Assembly (NCBI RefSeq): GCF_019749255.1
Contig: NZ_JACWFH010000007.1
Span: forward strand, 248,001 to 312,000
DNA from: Mesobacillus maritimus
GTDB lineage: Bacteria > Bacillota > Bacilli > Bacillales > Cytobacillaceae
Direction: 5' to 3'
DNA: 64,000 nucleotides
Positions 55,692-63,486 of this stretch are shown piece after piece; the first letter of the stretch is position 1; each line of letters begins with the position of its first letter. Below the pieces are notes generated by a model. It was not told the DNA's origin. It saw nothing but the letters and a program-made list of their open reading frames with translations, and did not search any database. A program made the translations under genes and the position numbers.

Positions 55692-56763
55692 ATGTCCACC
55701 TCCTCCATGTTTCGATGGTTAATACTTCTTGCGGGATGCGCTTATTTTCATTCCATAATTGTTGTAAAAGCACCTGTTCTTCTTCCGTAAAGTAGTTGAA
55801 GAATGCGTCACGGTATTTAAGGTTCTGTGTTTGGCCGGTTTTCTGGTCATTTCTTTGGCTGATGCATTCAAGCATTTTTCGATAAACTTTAAGGGCCGGC
55901 TCAATACAGCAATCAGGATACTTTTCCATCAAGCGAATAAGGATTCCGTATCCAGCGGCATCCAAATCTCCTGCATAATAGAAAAGATAGTTTTTCGGCG
56001 GAAACATCCGAAAGAAGAACGAAAAGCTTCGTTCAATTTTCGTTCCTTCGCCGTAAATGATCAGCTCTGGTTCATAATCAAGTTGATTGTTTTCTAATAA
56101 TTGAATCGATGTATGGAAGAATGATAGATTCTCGACAATCAACACGCGTTGAATATCTTTAATCTCTTTTCCTTGCTTCATCCAGAACACAAACGGTTCC
56201 CCGTATTTCACCACTTTCAGGTGTTCCTCGGTAACGCCAATACGAGTTAAAAAGCCTTTGCCTTCAGGAAATTGGTCGCTATCTAGTAAAAACTTTTCAT
56301 GGCCAAACAGCTCCAAGCTTCGTTCCTCTAACGATACGATTTCTCGTTCCATGCTGGATTGCAAAAACGCATATAAATTTTGTATACGAGTCAATTCCTC
56401 TTCCGTTTGCCATTCAGGATGGTTTTCATAGTATGTAAAATCAAACACATCACTCAACTTCATCATTTCTAGTCGATCCCATTTGGTTTCCTGAACTTTG
56501 ATATTGACCCAGTAAAATAAAGACAAAGCAGGAGTTTTTCCGTTGTATTGATTGTTTTTAAGCGGGGTTAGCTGACCCTCTTCTTGCAATAATTGAATGG
56601 CACGATAAAACATCGAATACCCATCCATATCAAAATAGTCATCCAGTAGCCTACGCAGCTGGAGTTCTAAGTCGTTTATATTAATCTTCTTCTTTTGTTT
56701 TGGGTGTTGAATGTCAGCAATAAAGCCACGCACCCGGGTTTCAATTACATCTATTTTACTCAC
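55684..56763 (-). CDS. jetD: Wadjet TOPRIM nuclease JetD
   Basis: This 359-residue protein has the JetD C-terminal TOPRIM-type nuclease: Glu211 in VLIVENLSFFH, LIIYGEGTK, and the Asp pair 266/268 in YYAGDLDAAGYG. It cuts plasmid DNA once the JetABC motor has extruded it. It starts with GTG and is the first gene of the operon, whereas jetD is last in the commonly drawn jetABCD layout. Confidence 0.85.
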   Translation of the reverse strand: MSKIDVIETRVRGFIADIQHPKQKKKININDLELQLRRLLDDYFDMDGYSMFYRAIQLLQEEGQLTPLKNNQYNGKTPALSLFYWVNIKVQETKWDRLEMMKLSDVFDFTYYENHPEWQTEEELTRIQNLYAFLQSSMEREIVSLEERSLELFGHEKFLLDSDQFPEGKGFLTRIGVTEEHLKVVKYGEPFVFWMKQGKEIKDIQRVLIVENLSFFHTSIQLLENNQLDYEPELIIYGEGTKIERSFSFFFRMFPPKNYLFYYAGDLDAAGYGILIRLMEKYPDCCIEPALKVYRKMLECISQRNDQKTGQTQNLKYRDAFFNYFTEEEQVLLQQLWNENKRIPQEVLTIETWRRWTYE

Positions 56764-56931
56764 CTACTTGTTGTTGCTAAGTCTCTTTTTGTTATAGGGA
56801 TATAACTTCTAAAACAATTTTCGACATCTTTTAATTATAAACTAGATGGAGGATTGTGTGGAAAGAAAATTTTCTTGAGATTTTAGGGCATATTCCCCAG
56901 ATTTCGGTTTCATATATTCGAGCTTTAGACT

Positions 56932-56969
56932 AAATAAAAACCGCACGATTGGAACAATCACGTGCGGTT
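56932..56969 (-). terminator. Orphan terminator on the minus strand
   Basis: AACCGCAC and GTGCGGTT with an inner GATTG/CAATC pairing form a stem, followed on the minus strand by TTTTTATTT. It follows the gene remnant at 56990-57097. Confidence 0.7.
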
Positions 56970-56989
56970 AACGATAAATTGGAATATGT

Positions 56990-57097
56990 TTATCGTTTTT
57001 CCCTCTTGTTAGATCCACGTCTTTCCAACTCTTCTAAAATTAGTGGAATTTCAATTCTTCCTCTAATGGATGTATTCTTGAATTCAGAGCTAGTTGA
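56990..57097 (-). pseudogene. Possible 3' remnant of a lost gene
   Basis: An open frame of 35 codons without a plausible start encodes a charged tail (IRGRIEIPLILEELERRG, then SNKREKR and a stop). A terminator follows immediately on the same strand. This looks like the end of a gene whose body has been deleted. I do not recognise the family. The rest of 56764-57346 holds only the amidase promoter. Confidence 0.4.
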
Positions 57098-57249
57098 CTA
57101 ACATGAAGGGAGTAAACTACTTTGTCTCTTAGAGAACCAATATATAAGAGTCTAAGGTTCCTTCCTTCAACTTAAAGCAACAACAGCAATTAAAACCTTT
57201 TCTATTAATTGATACTTTTATTATAGTTCTCGTAGATTATTAGTTTTCA

Positions 57250-57266
57250 TGTTAGAAAATATGACA
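57250..57266 (+). promoter_or_regulatory. TnrA/GlnR box of the amidase gene
   Basis: TGTTAGAAAATATGACA matches TGTNAN7TNACA perfectly. A -10-like TAAAAT at 57296-57301 puts the box centre near -50, as at codB and codA. Confidence 0.75.
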
Positions 57267-57346
57267 TGTTTGTATTTTTCTAGATAAAACACATCTAAAA
57301 TAATGATTGTATTCAATTAATAACAAATTGAGAGGGGAAATGCTAA

Positions 57347-58894
57347 TTGGAAAATACCACAGTTTTGACAACTACCAGTGAAGATTTTCGTTTTGCGGAA
57401 GTGACAGTGAAGCAACTACAGACAGGGTATGAAAATGGTGAATTCACTGTGGAAGAGGTAATCACCTCCTACTTAAAACGTATTGAACAATTTGAAGAGC
57501 TTTATAATGCATTTACATCTTTGAATCCTAATGTTTTCGAAGATGCAAAAGAGATTGATCGATTGCGTGAATCAGGTGCAGAATTGGGCCCTCTAGCGGG
57601 AATTCCCATTGTCATTAAAGAAGCAGTCGATATGGCTGGATATCCATCCACTTTTGGCTGGGCTCCTTTTTGTAAGGATACAGGTGGCATTGAGTTATCG
57701 CCAAAAAATGACGCAACCATCGTTACTAGACTGAAAGACGCCGGTGTTGTGATTCTTGGAAGGACCAATATTCCTGCTTTCAGCTGTGCGTATAATGCAA
57801 ATAATAGCTGGGACGGGCCAACATACAATGCGGTTAATCGTTCCATCTCGCCTGGAGGAAGTAGTAGCGGCACAGCTACTGCTGTTTCGGGAAATTTCAC
57901 TGTCTTGGGTATCGCCGAAGAAACAGCTGGATCCATACAGGTTCCTGCAGCCGCACAGGCGATAGTGGGGATTAAGCCTACATTTGGGTTAGTTCCCATG
58001 CGAGGGTGCACTCCTTTAGCAGGGAGTACCAGAGATGTTCTAGGTCCTCACGCTCGAACCGTGGAAGATGCTGCTATATTACTCAATGTCTTGGCAGGTT
58101 ATTCACCAGAAGATTCGAACACAGCAGCAGCGATTGGAAATGTCCCAATTGAGGGATACACCGCTTCCCTTGATACCGGGGCACTGAAGGGAAAACGAAT
58201 TGGGTTGTACGGTCCTGGGTGGCGTTCGGAAGAACTATCAGCTGAAACTAAAAAGCTGTATGCTGAAGCCATTGAAGTATTAGAAAGCCAAGGTGCTGAA
58301 GTAATAGATGATCCGTTCGCTGGGACAGGTTTGGCTGAGTTCATGGAGACAAAATATTCGTTTATGGGTATGGAAACATTTTTCTATGATCTTGAAAAAT
58401 ACTTAAAAAACCTGGACCCAGAAGACGAAACCATTTCTTTAAAGTCTATCTTTGAAAAGGCTGGGCAAGTCCCGTGGGGCGAAGGGGGACCATTAAGTTT
58501 GGTATCAGAGATTATTAATGATGCAACCGCTGAAAAAGATCATAGTCTCTTACCAGATTTAACCGAATTTAATGAAGTTAAAAGTGAACTTCTCCGGGTG
58601 ATTAATACCGTGATGGTAGAAAAGCAATTAGACGGATTTGCCTTCCCTCAGATGCCAGAAGAAATACCTGTCTTGAGCGAAGACAATGTAAAATCCACGA
58701 CTATTTCTGAAATTAATATTAGTGGGTTGCCACTGATCACTGTACCTGCAGGGTATTATCAAAGCGGTTCTCCTTTTGCTTTAGCCTTCTTTGGCAGAGC
58801 ATTCAGCGAAGCTGAACTCATCGCGATGGCTTACGCCTACGAGCAAGCAACCAAACTCCGCGTAGCCCCAACAATGGTTGAGAAGTTAAAATAA
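57347..58894 (+). CDS. Amidase (amidase-signature family)
   Basis: This 515-residue hydrolase has the Ser-cisSer-Lys machinery: Lys in GIPIVIKEAVD, cis-Ser in SPGGSSSGTA and the nucleophile Ser in EETAGSIQVPA. The usual Asp/Thr after ET is Ala here. It releases ammonia from an unknown amide. The start is TTG (57347) behind GAGAGGGG. The TnrA/GlnR box suggests a nitrogen-scavenging role. It could be called GatA-like, but no gatC/gatB is beside it. Confidence 0.87.
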   Translation: MENTTVLTTTSEDFRFAEVTVKQLQTGYENGEFTVEEVITSYLKRIEQFEELYNAFTSLNPNVFEDAKEIDRLRESGAELGPLAGIPIVIKEAVDMAGYPSTFGWAPFCKDTGGIELSPKNDATIVTRLKDAGVVILGRTNIPAFSCAYNANNSWDGPTYNAVNRSISPGGSSSGTATAVSGNFTVLGIAEETAGSIQVPAAAQAIVGIKPTFGLVPMRGCTPLAGSTRDVLGPHARTVEDAAILLNVLAGYSPEDSNTAAAIGNVPIEGYTASLDTGALKGKRIGLYGPGWRSEELSAETKKLYAEAIEVLESQGAEVIDDPFAGTGLAEFMETKYSFMGMETFFYDLEKYLKNLDPEDETISLKSIFEKAGQVPWGEGGPLSLVSEIINDATAEKDHSLLPDLTEFNEVKSELLRVINTVMVEKQLDGFAFPQMPEEIPVLSEDNVKSTTISEINISGLPLITVPAGYYQSGSPFALAFFGRAFSEAELIAMAYAYEQATKLRVAPTMVEKLK

Positions 58895-59088
58895 TCATTC
58901 GTTATCGTTCTACTATAGCATTTTTAGAAGAGTGTTTTTCAGTGGATTTTTGATCACACCCTATGCTTCTCTTTCAGCTATAAATAAAGTCACACCATTT
59001 TAAAGAATCACAGGGTACGGTATCCCATTTATTAGATTTTTAGTTTCAAGAGTCTTCCCTACTTTTAAGTGTCTCACCCTCTAAATAT

Positions 59089-59158
59089 AAAAAAGAGCCA
59101 AAAATATGCAGTTCTTTTGGAATACCTGAATATTTTGGCTCTTCTTTGCTTTTTTTTA
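59089..59158. terminator. Large hairpin terminator
   Basis: AAAGAGCCAAAA and TTTTGGCTCTT with further inner pairing (GCAG..CTG) form a long stem-loop, flanked by A and T runs. It separates the amidase and the SWIM gene. The rest of 58895-59322 shows nothing more. Confidence 0.75.
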
Positions 59159-59322
59159 CTTATATTTAGGATATTATTGTTCCATTATGATAAACATTTG
59201 TTGCTCTCCCCGGAATACAACTTCCTCTATGTTCAGGAGGGTGTTTCGGTTCTTTGGCGTATTTTTTCGTTGAAGCTGATTGTGCTAGCTTGTCCTTCAT
59301 CTATACGATCTGAAAGTAAGTA

Positions 59323-60993
59323 TTAAATCCTCACCTTTTCCAATTCATCAACAAATGCGGGACGCCTTTTATATGTTTCTTTCAACGTTTCTATAAGGGC
59401 GATTGGTTGAGCGGTCCCACAGACTTTGCTGTATTTTTTTATGATGGAGGTAACTCCTTTATATTTCTTTCGATCAGAAGCTTCCTCTGCTGCTTTGAGG
59501 ATATATTCAGTAAATAGTCTATTTAGCTCTTCAGGATGGCTTTCCTCAAAATAAGGATAGAGTTCTGTGACTGAGGAAAGATGATGGTTACAAAAGTCAA
59601 GAATATGCGTTGTTAACCTTTCTTCCTTAATAATGGAAAGATATGTTGCCGAGAGCCTGTTTTCTTTTTGAAACAGAGATAATAACCTGTTTAATTCTTC
59701 CGACCATTCTTTTGATGTATAAAGATTCTTTAATTTCTCGTAATAGCTATAATCATTACCCAGTAGAAACTCTTCTGCTAATTCCTTTTGTTTCTCAAGC
59801 TCTCCAGTTACTTCATAGACTTGATAACGATATTGACGGAATGTGTTAACAAGGCCTGGCCATTTTTTCGCTGCCATCCTTTCTCCCTCTAGAGCTAATT
59901 GAATCACTTTATCAAACTGACCTTTCGCGAATGCATGCTCGATGGCAATTTCTCGAAAGTCATGGAGATGAAGATGTTCGTAAATAAACTCTTCTATCTT
60001 CTCTTCATCATCAAACGTTTCCATAATAGCAAGTTGGAGCTTTTTCAATTGAGTTCGATCATACTCTCCTGACCAAGAGTCTTTTGTGGTCTGCTTCAAT
60101 AAGGAGGCTAACGTTTCTTCAAGTTTTGAGCGTAACTTTTTACCACCGCAAAAAGGAATGCATAATCGTAATAAGTCAAAACGCCATTCGCTCCAGCCAT
60201 CGTACTGTTCGTTCATGGCTTCCTTTACAATTGCATCAAAGAGCTCTGATTGTTCTTGTAAATGACCAAATTCAAAGCCACTGGAAATCGCCTGGTCGAT
60301 GATCTGTATACACCAGGATATAACTGCCCCAATCGAACCATTAGAATCATCACTGTAATCGATCATTTCAACAACGTTCGATAAAACCGTTATCCCTAAA
60401 AGAACGGCATTTTCAAAATCCCCTTGTACGATTTTCGATTGAGCCTTTTCTAAAACCATTTCAGCTCCTTGCAAGGCATTATTAACTTGATTCCATTCAA
60501 TAAAGCCCTTCCTACTAGCACGACGAATGGACTCCTTGATTAATTTTTCACTCGCGGTACGTTCATTTTTCGTTGGAGAATAGGTATATAACAGCTGTTC
60601 TTTTATATCTGGGTTGTCATCGGTGATTTCAAGGATGATTCGAATGAGCTCGTCCTTTTTTAAACTTCTCAGCATGGATGGCAAATTTGGTTGTTTCTCT
60701 TTTTTAAAAGATTTTCTCTTTAGTGCTTTCTGCTCTCGAATGGCATAAAGGACAGCAGCTTGATGTTTACAATAATCATCATAGTCGTAGGGACAATCGC
60801 AAGAAGAATCCACGATATCATCTACATCATTCAAGTAAACATCAACGGTATAGATGTCGGTCCCATCCACATCTGCTAGATAATGATGACCATCGTCTGT
60901 TTCAAGCGTATCGATCATGCCCCTATGAAAATAGTCCAGTCCACGCTCAAGAATCTGATTCTGAAGATATTGTTCAAAATTTGATAAATTCAT
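59323..60993 (-). CDS. SWIM zinc-finger protein
   Basis: This 556-residue soluble protein has a SWIM finger near residues 65-85, CDCPYDYDDYCKHQAAVLYAI (Cys-x-Cys ... Cys-x-His), then a long helical repeat-like body. SWIM fingers bind DNA or proteins. Bacterial members often sit beside a Snf2-type helicase, but none is here. I start at the ATG at 60993 with GGAG 8 bases upstream; a GTG at 61002 is possible. Confidence 0.85.
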   Translation of the reverse strand: MNLSNFEQYLQNQILERGLDYFHRGMIDTLETDDGHHYLADVDGTDIYTVDVYLNDVDDIVDSSCDCPYDYDDYCKHQAAVLYAIREQKALKRKSFKKEKQPNLPSMLRSLKKDELIRIILEITDDNPDIKEQLLYTYSPTKNERTASEKLIKESIRRASRKGFIEWNQVNNALQGAEMVLEKAQSKIVQGDFENAVLLGITVLSNVVEMIDYSDDSNGSIGAVISWCIQIIDQAISSGFEFGHLQEQSELFDAIVKEAMNEQYDGWSEWRFDLLRLCIPFCGGKKLRSKLEETLASLLKQTTKDSWSGEYDRTQLKKLQLAIMETFDDEEKIEEFIYEHLHLHDFREIAIEHAFAKGQFDKVIQLALEGERMAAKKWPGLVNTFRQYRYQVYEVTGELEKQKELAEEFLLGNDYSYYEKLKNLYTSKEWSEELNRLLSLFQKENRLSATYLSIIKEERLTTHILDFCNHHLSSVTELYPYFEESHPEELNRLFTEYILKAAEEASDRKKYKGVTSIIKKYSKVCGTAQPIALIETLKETYKRRPAFVDELEKVRI

Positions 60994-61151
60994 TGTCTTC
61001 ACTCCAATGAGGAAAATACTTGTAAGAAGATGTAAGTCTCTTAGGTTCCTATTTTAACACGTTTCCGTTCGCAGGAAACCAGTTCACTAAATGGCTATTT
61101 CATCCATAGATAGAAAAGGGATTTACTTTCTCTTTATCATGATACAATTCA

Positions 61152-61213
61152 CAAGAAAAGCTTAATAAGGGAGGAACTCTTCATCTATTCGAAAAATCCC
61201 TCCATTATTAAGC
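61152..61213 (-). terminator. Terminator after the IDEAL-like gene
   Basis: GCTTAATAAGGGAGGA and TCCATTATTAAGC pair in a long imperfect stem, with T-rich sequence after it on the minus strand. Confidence 0.65.
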
Positions 61214-61609
61214 CTCACTTTGATACAAATGATTTGTAATCTTTTCTTTAAGCTTACTCAATTCTTTTAACTCAGATGTAAAAACCATAAAGCTTTCATG
61301 GTCTCCTGTATCTAGGGCTTCGTTAATCTTGTACTGATAATAAATTTCTGTTAGTTCAAGGTCTGTTAATGAGACAAGATGCCCACTGTCATAGTAGTTC
61401 TCCAAATCTACTAGAGCGATATAGAAATGACGGTCGTCATTCACGCTAATTAAAAAATACCAGCCTTGGTCATGGACAAATTTCCGGTCCCTCGTAAGTT
61501 CAATGATATCTCCACTATGGATGGTAAACTGGCTAGCATGGTGTTGATCAGGACAAAAACATTTAATCTGATGGTTAAAGGACTTCTTAGCAATAAAATG
61601 TCGAAACAT
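61208..61609 (-). CDS. IDEAL-like domain protein of unknown function
   Basis: This 133-residue protein has an N-terminal beta-rich domain (FTIHSGDIIELTRDRKF, a barrel-like pattern) and a C-terminal helix pair, YQYKINEALDTGDHESFMVFTSELKEL, resembling the IDEAL domain of Bacillus proteins. GGAGAG precedes the ATG. It lies 27 bases after the Fe-S-nuclease-like gene and is probably co-transcribed with it. Confidence 0.65.
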   Translation of the reverse strand: MFRHFIAKKSFNHQIKCFCPDQHHASQFTIHSGDIIELTRDRKFVHDQGWYFLISVNDDRHFYIALVDLENYYDSGHLVSLTDLELTEIYYQYKINEALDTGDHESFMVFTSELKELSKLKEKITNHLYQSEA

Positions 61610-61636
61610 TTGCTTCTCTCCCAGTGTAATTTTTCT

Positions 61637-62419
61637 TTAGTGTAGAAAATTTTGGTTGGACCCCTTTATTTGACTATCGTGGTGCTCATTACATTTATCA
61701 GTAAACGGACAGCTGCTACATTCTGCCATCGAATTCGTTTTTAAATAATTGTTGGGTTGCTTTAGGAAGATTTTCATCTTGTTCAAATATAAAATGCCCT
61801 GGTCAACATTGCTCTTTGATGGTGAAAAGCTATGTTTCTTCCCATCCAATAGTGTGATGATTTCAATTTTTTCGGGCAGTTTCTTAAACGCTTTATCTGA
61901 AAATACCACAAGCATATGAAGGTATAGGTGAACCATTTCCTCGTCCGCTTCCACAAGGAATTTCTTCACTTTGAATGAATTGTTCGTCCATTCCACTAGC
62001 TCAAAGGTTAAAGAAAGATCACTTTCCAGTTCTTCGACATATGTATTCATTTTTTTATATAAAAAGAGTGGCGGAACTTGTTCTGTCTTGGGCACTAAGA
62101 ATTGCAACAACTGGTCCGTTGTCTTTGCTAACACCATATAATAGTGGACCTTCGATTCAAAGGCTTTTGGATTCATGTTTTTCCAATAATGATCAACTAG
62201 CTTTAAAACATGCAATGTATTTTGCTCATTTGCAGGCAGCAAATAAAAGCTATACACAACTTTATTAATGATGGATTGCACGACCTGGCGCCATTTAACC
62301 TGGCTAGAATCTAAGGACAAGATATGTTGATAATAAAATCGATAAGGACATCGAAGAAATGATTCTAAATGATAATCAGTAATGGTTTTGATCGTGACCT
62401 GTTTCTGACTCCAGTCCAT
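61637..62419 (-). CDS. PD-(D/E)XK nuclease-like protein with four-cysteine motif
   Basis: This 260-residue protein has a first Cys in LRCPYRFYYQHIL and three more near the C-terminus in AECSSCPFTDKC, the spacing used by AddB/Cas4-type nucleases to hold an Fe-S cluster. The matching catalytic Asp...Glu-x-Lys run is not obvious, so it may be a non-catalytic relative. A perfect 7-1-7 palindrome (TGAGAATTATTCTCA) lies 47 bases upstream. AGGGGAG precedes the ATG. Confidence 0.7.
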   Translation of the reverse strand: MDWSQKQVTIKTITDYHLESFLRCPYRFYYQHILSLDSSQVKWRQVVQSIINKVVYSFYLLPANEQNTLHVLKLVDHYWKNMNPKAFESKVHYYMVLAKTTDQLLQFLVPKTEQVPPLFLYKKMNTYVEELESDLSLTFELVEWTNNSFKVKKFLVEADEEMVHLYLHMLVVFSDKAFKKLPEKIEIITLLDGKKHSFSPSKSNVDQGILYLNKMKIFLKQPNNYLKTNSMAECSSCPFTDKCNEHHDSQIKGSNQNFLH

Positions 62420-62465
62420 AAATGGATCTCCCCTTCCGTATAAAACTGAGAATATTCGCTTTAAG

Positions 62466-62480
62466 TGAGAATTATTCTCA
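62466..62480. promoter_or_regulatory. Fur-like box upstream of the nuclease-like gene
   Basis: TGAGAATTATTCTCA is a perfect 7-1-7 inverted repeat. It differs from the Fur core TGATAAT-N-ATTATCA only by one symmetric position. Confidence 0.65.
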
Positions 62481-62502
62481 ATGCTGTATAAAAATTAACG
62501 AA

Positions 62503-62781
62503 CTAACGTCCCTGTAACGCTTTATAGATTGAACACCAAGAACGCTTCGCAAAATATATTGGAATACATTGGCTTTTCGCTCGCTTTTTTATCTCAGTAG
62601 AGAGGTTATGATTCACAAAATCTGTTAAAACAAGAATGCAACCTACTTTTTCAGGAATCTCCATATTGACCATTTTTACTTTTCTTCCGTTTACATGATA
62701 AACATCATGAAAACCAAAAGATGAAAGTTTATCAAGAATACTTCCTAAGTGATCAGCGCCAACGATCATTAGTGAACTCAT
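62503..62781 (-). CDS. DUF2325 domain protein
   Basis: This 92-residue protein is a stand-alone DUF2325 domain: SSLMIVGADHLGSILDKLSSFGFHDVYHVNGRK, then ILVLTDFVNHNLSTEIKKRAK and YFAKRSW. Function is unknown. GGGAGG precedes the ATG. Two Fur-like boxes lie 48-97 bases upstream, suggesting iron control. Confidence 0.87.
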   Translation of the reverse strand: MSSLMIVGADHLGSILDKLSSFGFHDVYHVNGRKVKMVNMEIPEKVGCILVLTDFVNHNLSTEIKKRAKSQCIPIYFAKRSWCSIYKALQGR

Positions 62782-62828
62782 CTGTAGTTCCTCCCAAGAC
62801 TCTAAATATGTAACGTAATATTTTTAAT

Positions 62829-62843
62829 TGATAATGGTTATCA
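62829..62843. promoter_or_regulatory. Fur box (proximal) upstream of the DUF2325 gene
   Basis: TGATAATGGTTATCA matches TGATAAT-N-ATTATCA with one mismatch. Confidence 0.72.
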
Positions 62844-62863
62844 CTGATTATCAATATTTTAAA

Positions 62864-62878
62864 TGATAATGATTTTCA
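62864..62878. promoter_or_regulatory. Fur box (distal) upstream of the DUF2325 gene
   Basis: TGATAATGATTTTCA matches TGATAAT-N-ATTATCA with one mismatch; extended to 19 bases (62865-62883) it matches the classical Fur box at 16 of 19. Confidence 0.72.
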
Positions 62879-63143
62879 TTGTCAATAATATTCGAAAAAC
62901 TTATGAAAAATGAATTCTTTTGATTGTTTTCCTGATGAATAGCAATAATTGAACTTTCATTATCGTTGTTAGAAACTCTTTCGCTAAGCAGAGATAAGTC
63001 AGAGTTTATGAAGAGATGAGAATTAAATGAGCAACGTCCAAAGGGTAGTTCGGAAAAACCTTCTATTTGGATGCCAACATATATTCCCTTTTCATTAATA
63101 CATATAGATGAAGTCTCAACATCTTGTTTATGGAGTGATTACT

Positions 63144-63293
63144 GTGCCAATCATCACGAGGAAAACTTTTATCTATACCGTACAACAAGGAGATACCGTG
63201 TATTCTATCGCACAACGATATCAGAGTTCGGTACAAGAGATCTTACGAATCAATTATCTATTTCCACCAGTAACTGATGTTGGATTGTATTGA
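63144..63293 (+). pseudogene. LysM-domain protein, truncated by frameshift
   Basis: The frame from the GTG at 63144 (TGGAGTG upstream) gives 49 residues with one LysM repeat, FIYTVQQGDTVYSIAQRYQS, ending at GLY-stop. In another frame directly after (63297-63345) PLPGAILNVPG resembles the missing end of the LysM module. So the gene seems to have lost its frame inside the repeat. LysM binds peptidoglycan; relatives are spore or wall proteins. Confidence 0.6.
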
Positions 63294-63486
63294 GTCCCCT
63301 TCCTGGTGCAATTTTGAATGTCCCCGGAGTATACTTATCCCCCTTGCTTGACCATTTGTTACAAAACATTGTGAAAATATGAACAAAATTTGAAATCGTT
63401 TTTATAGTGATAAATGTCATACTGGCCTAAGAAATTCGAATGATAATCTAAATTTGTAGCGAATTCATAAGCAGGAGGAATTTACC

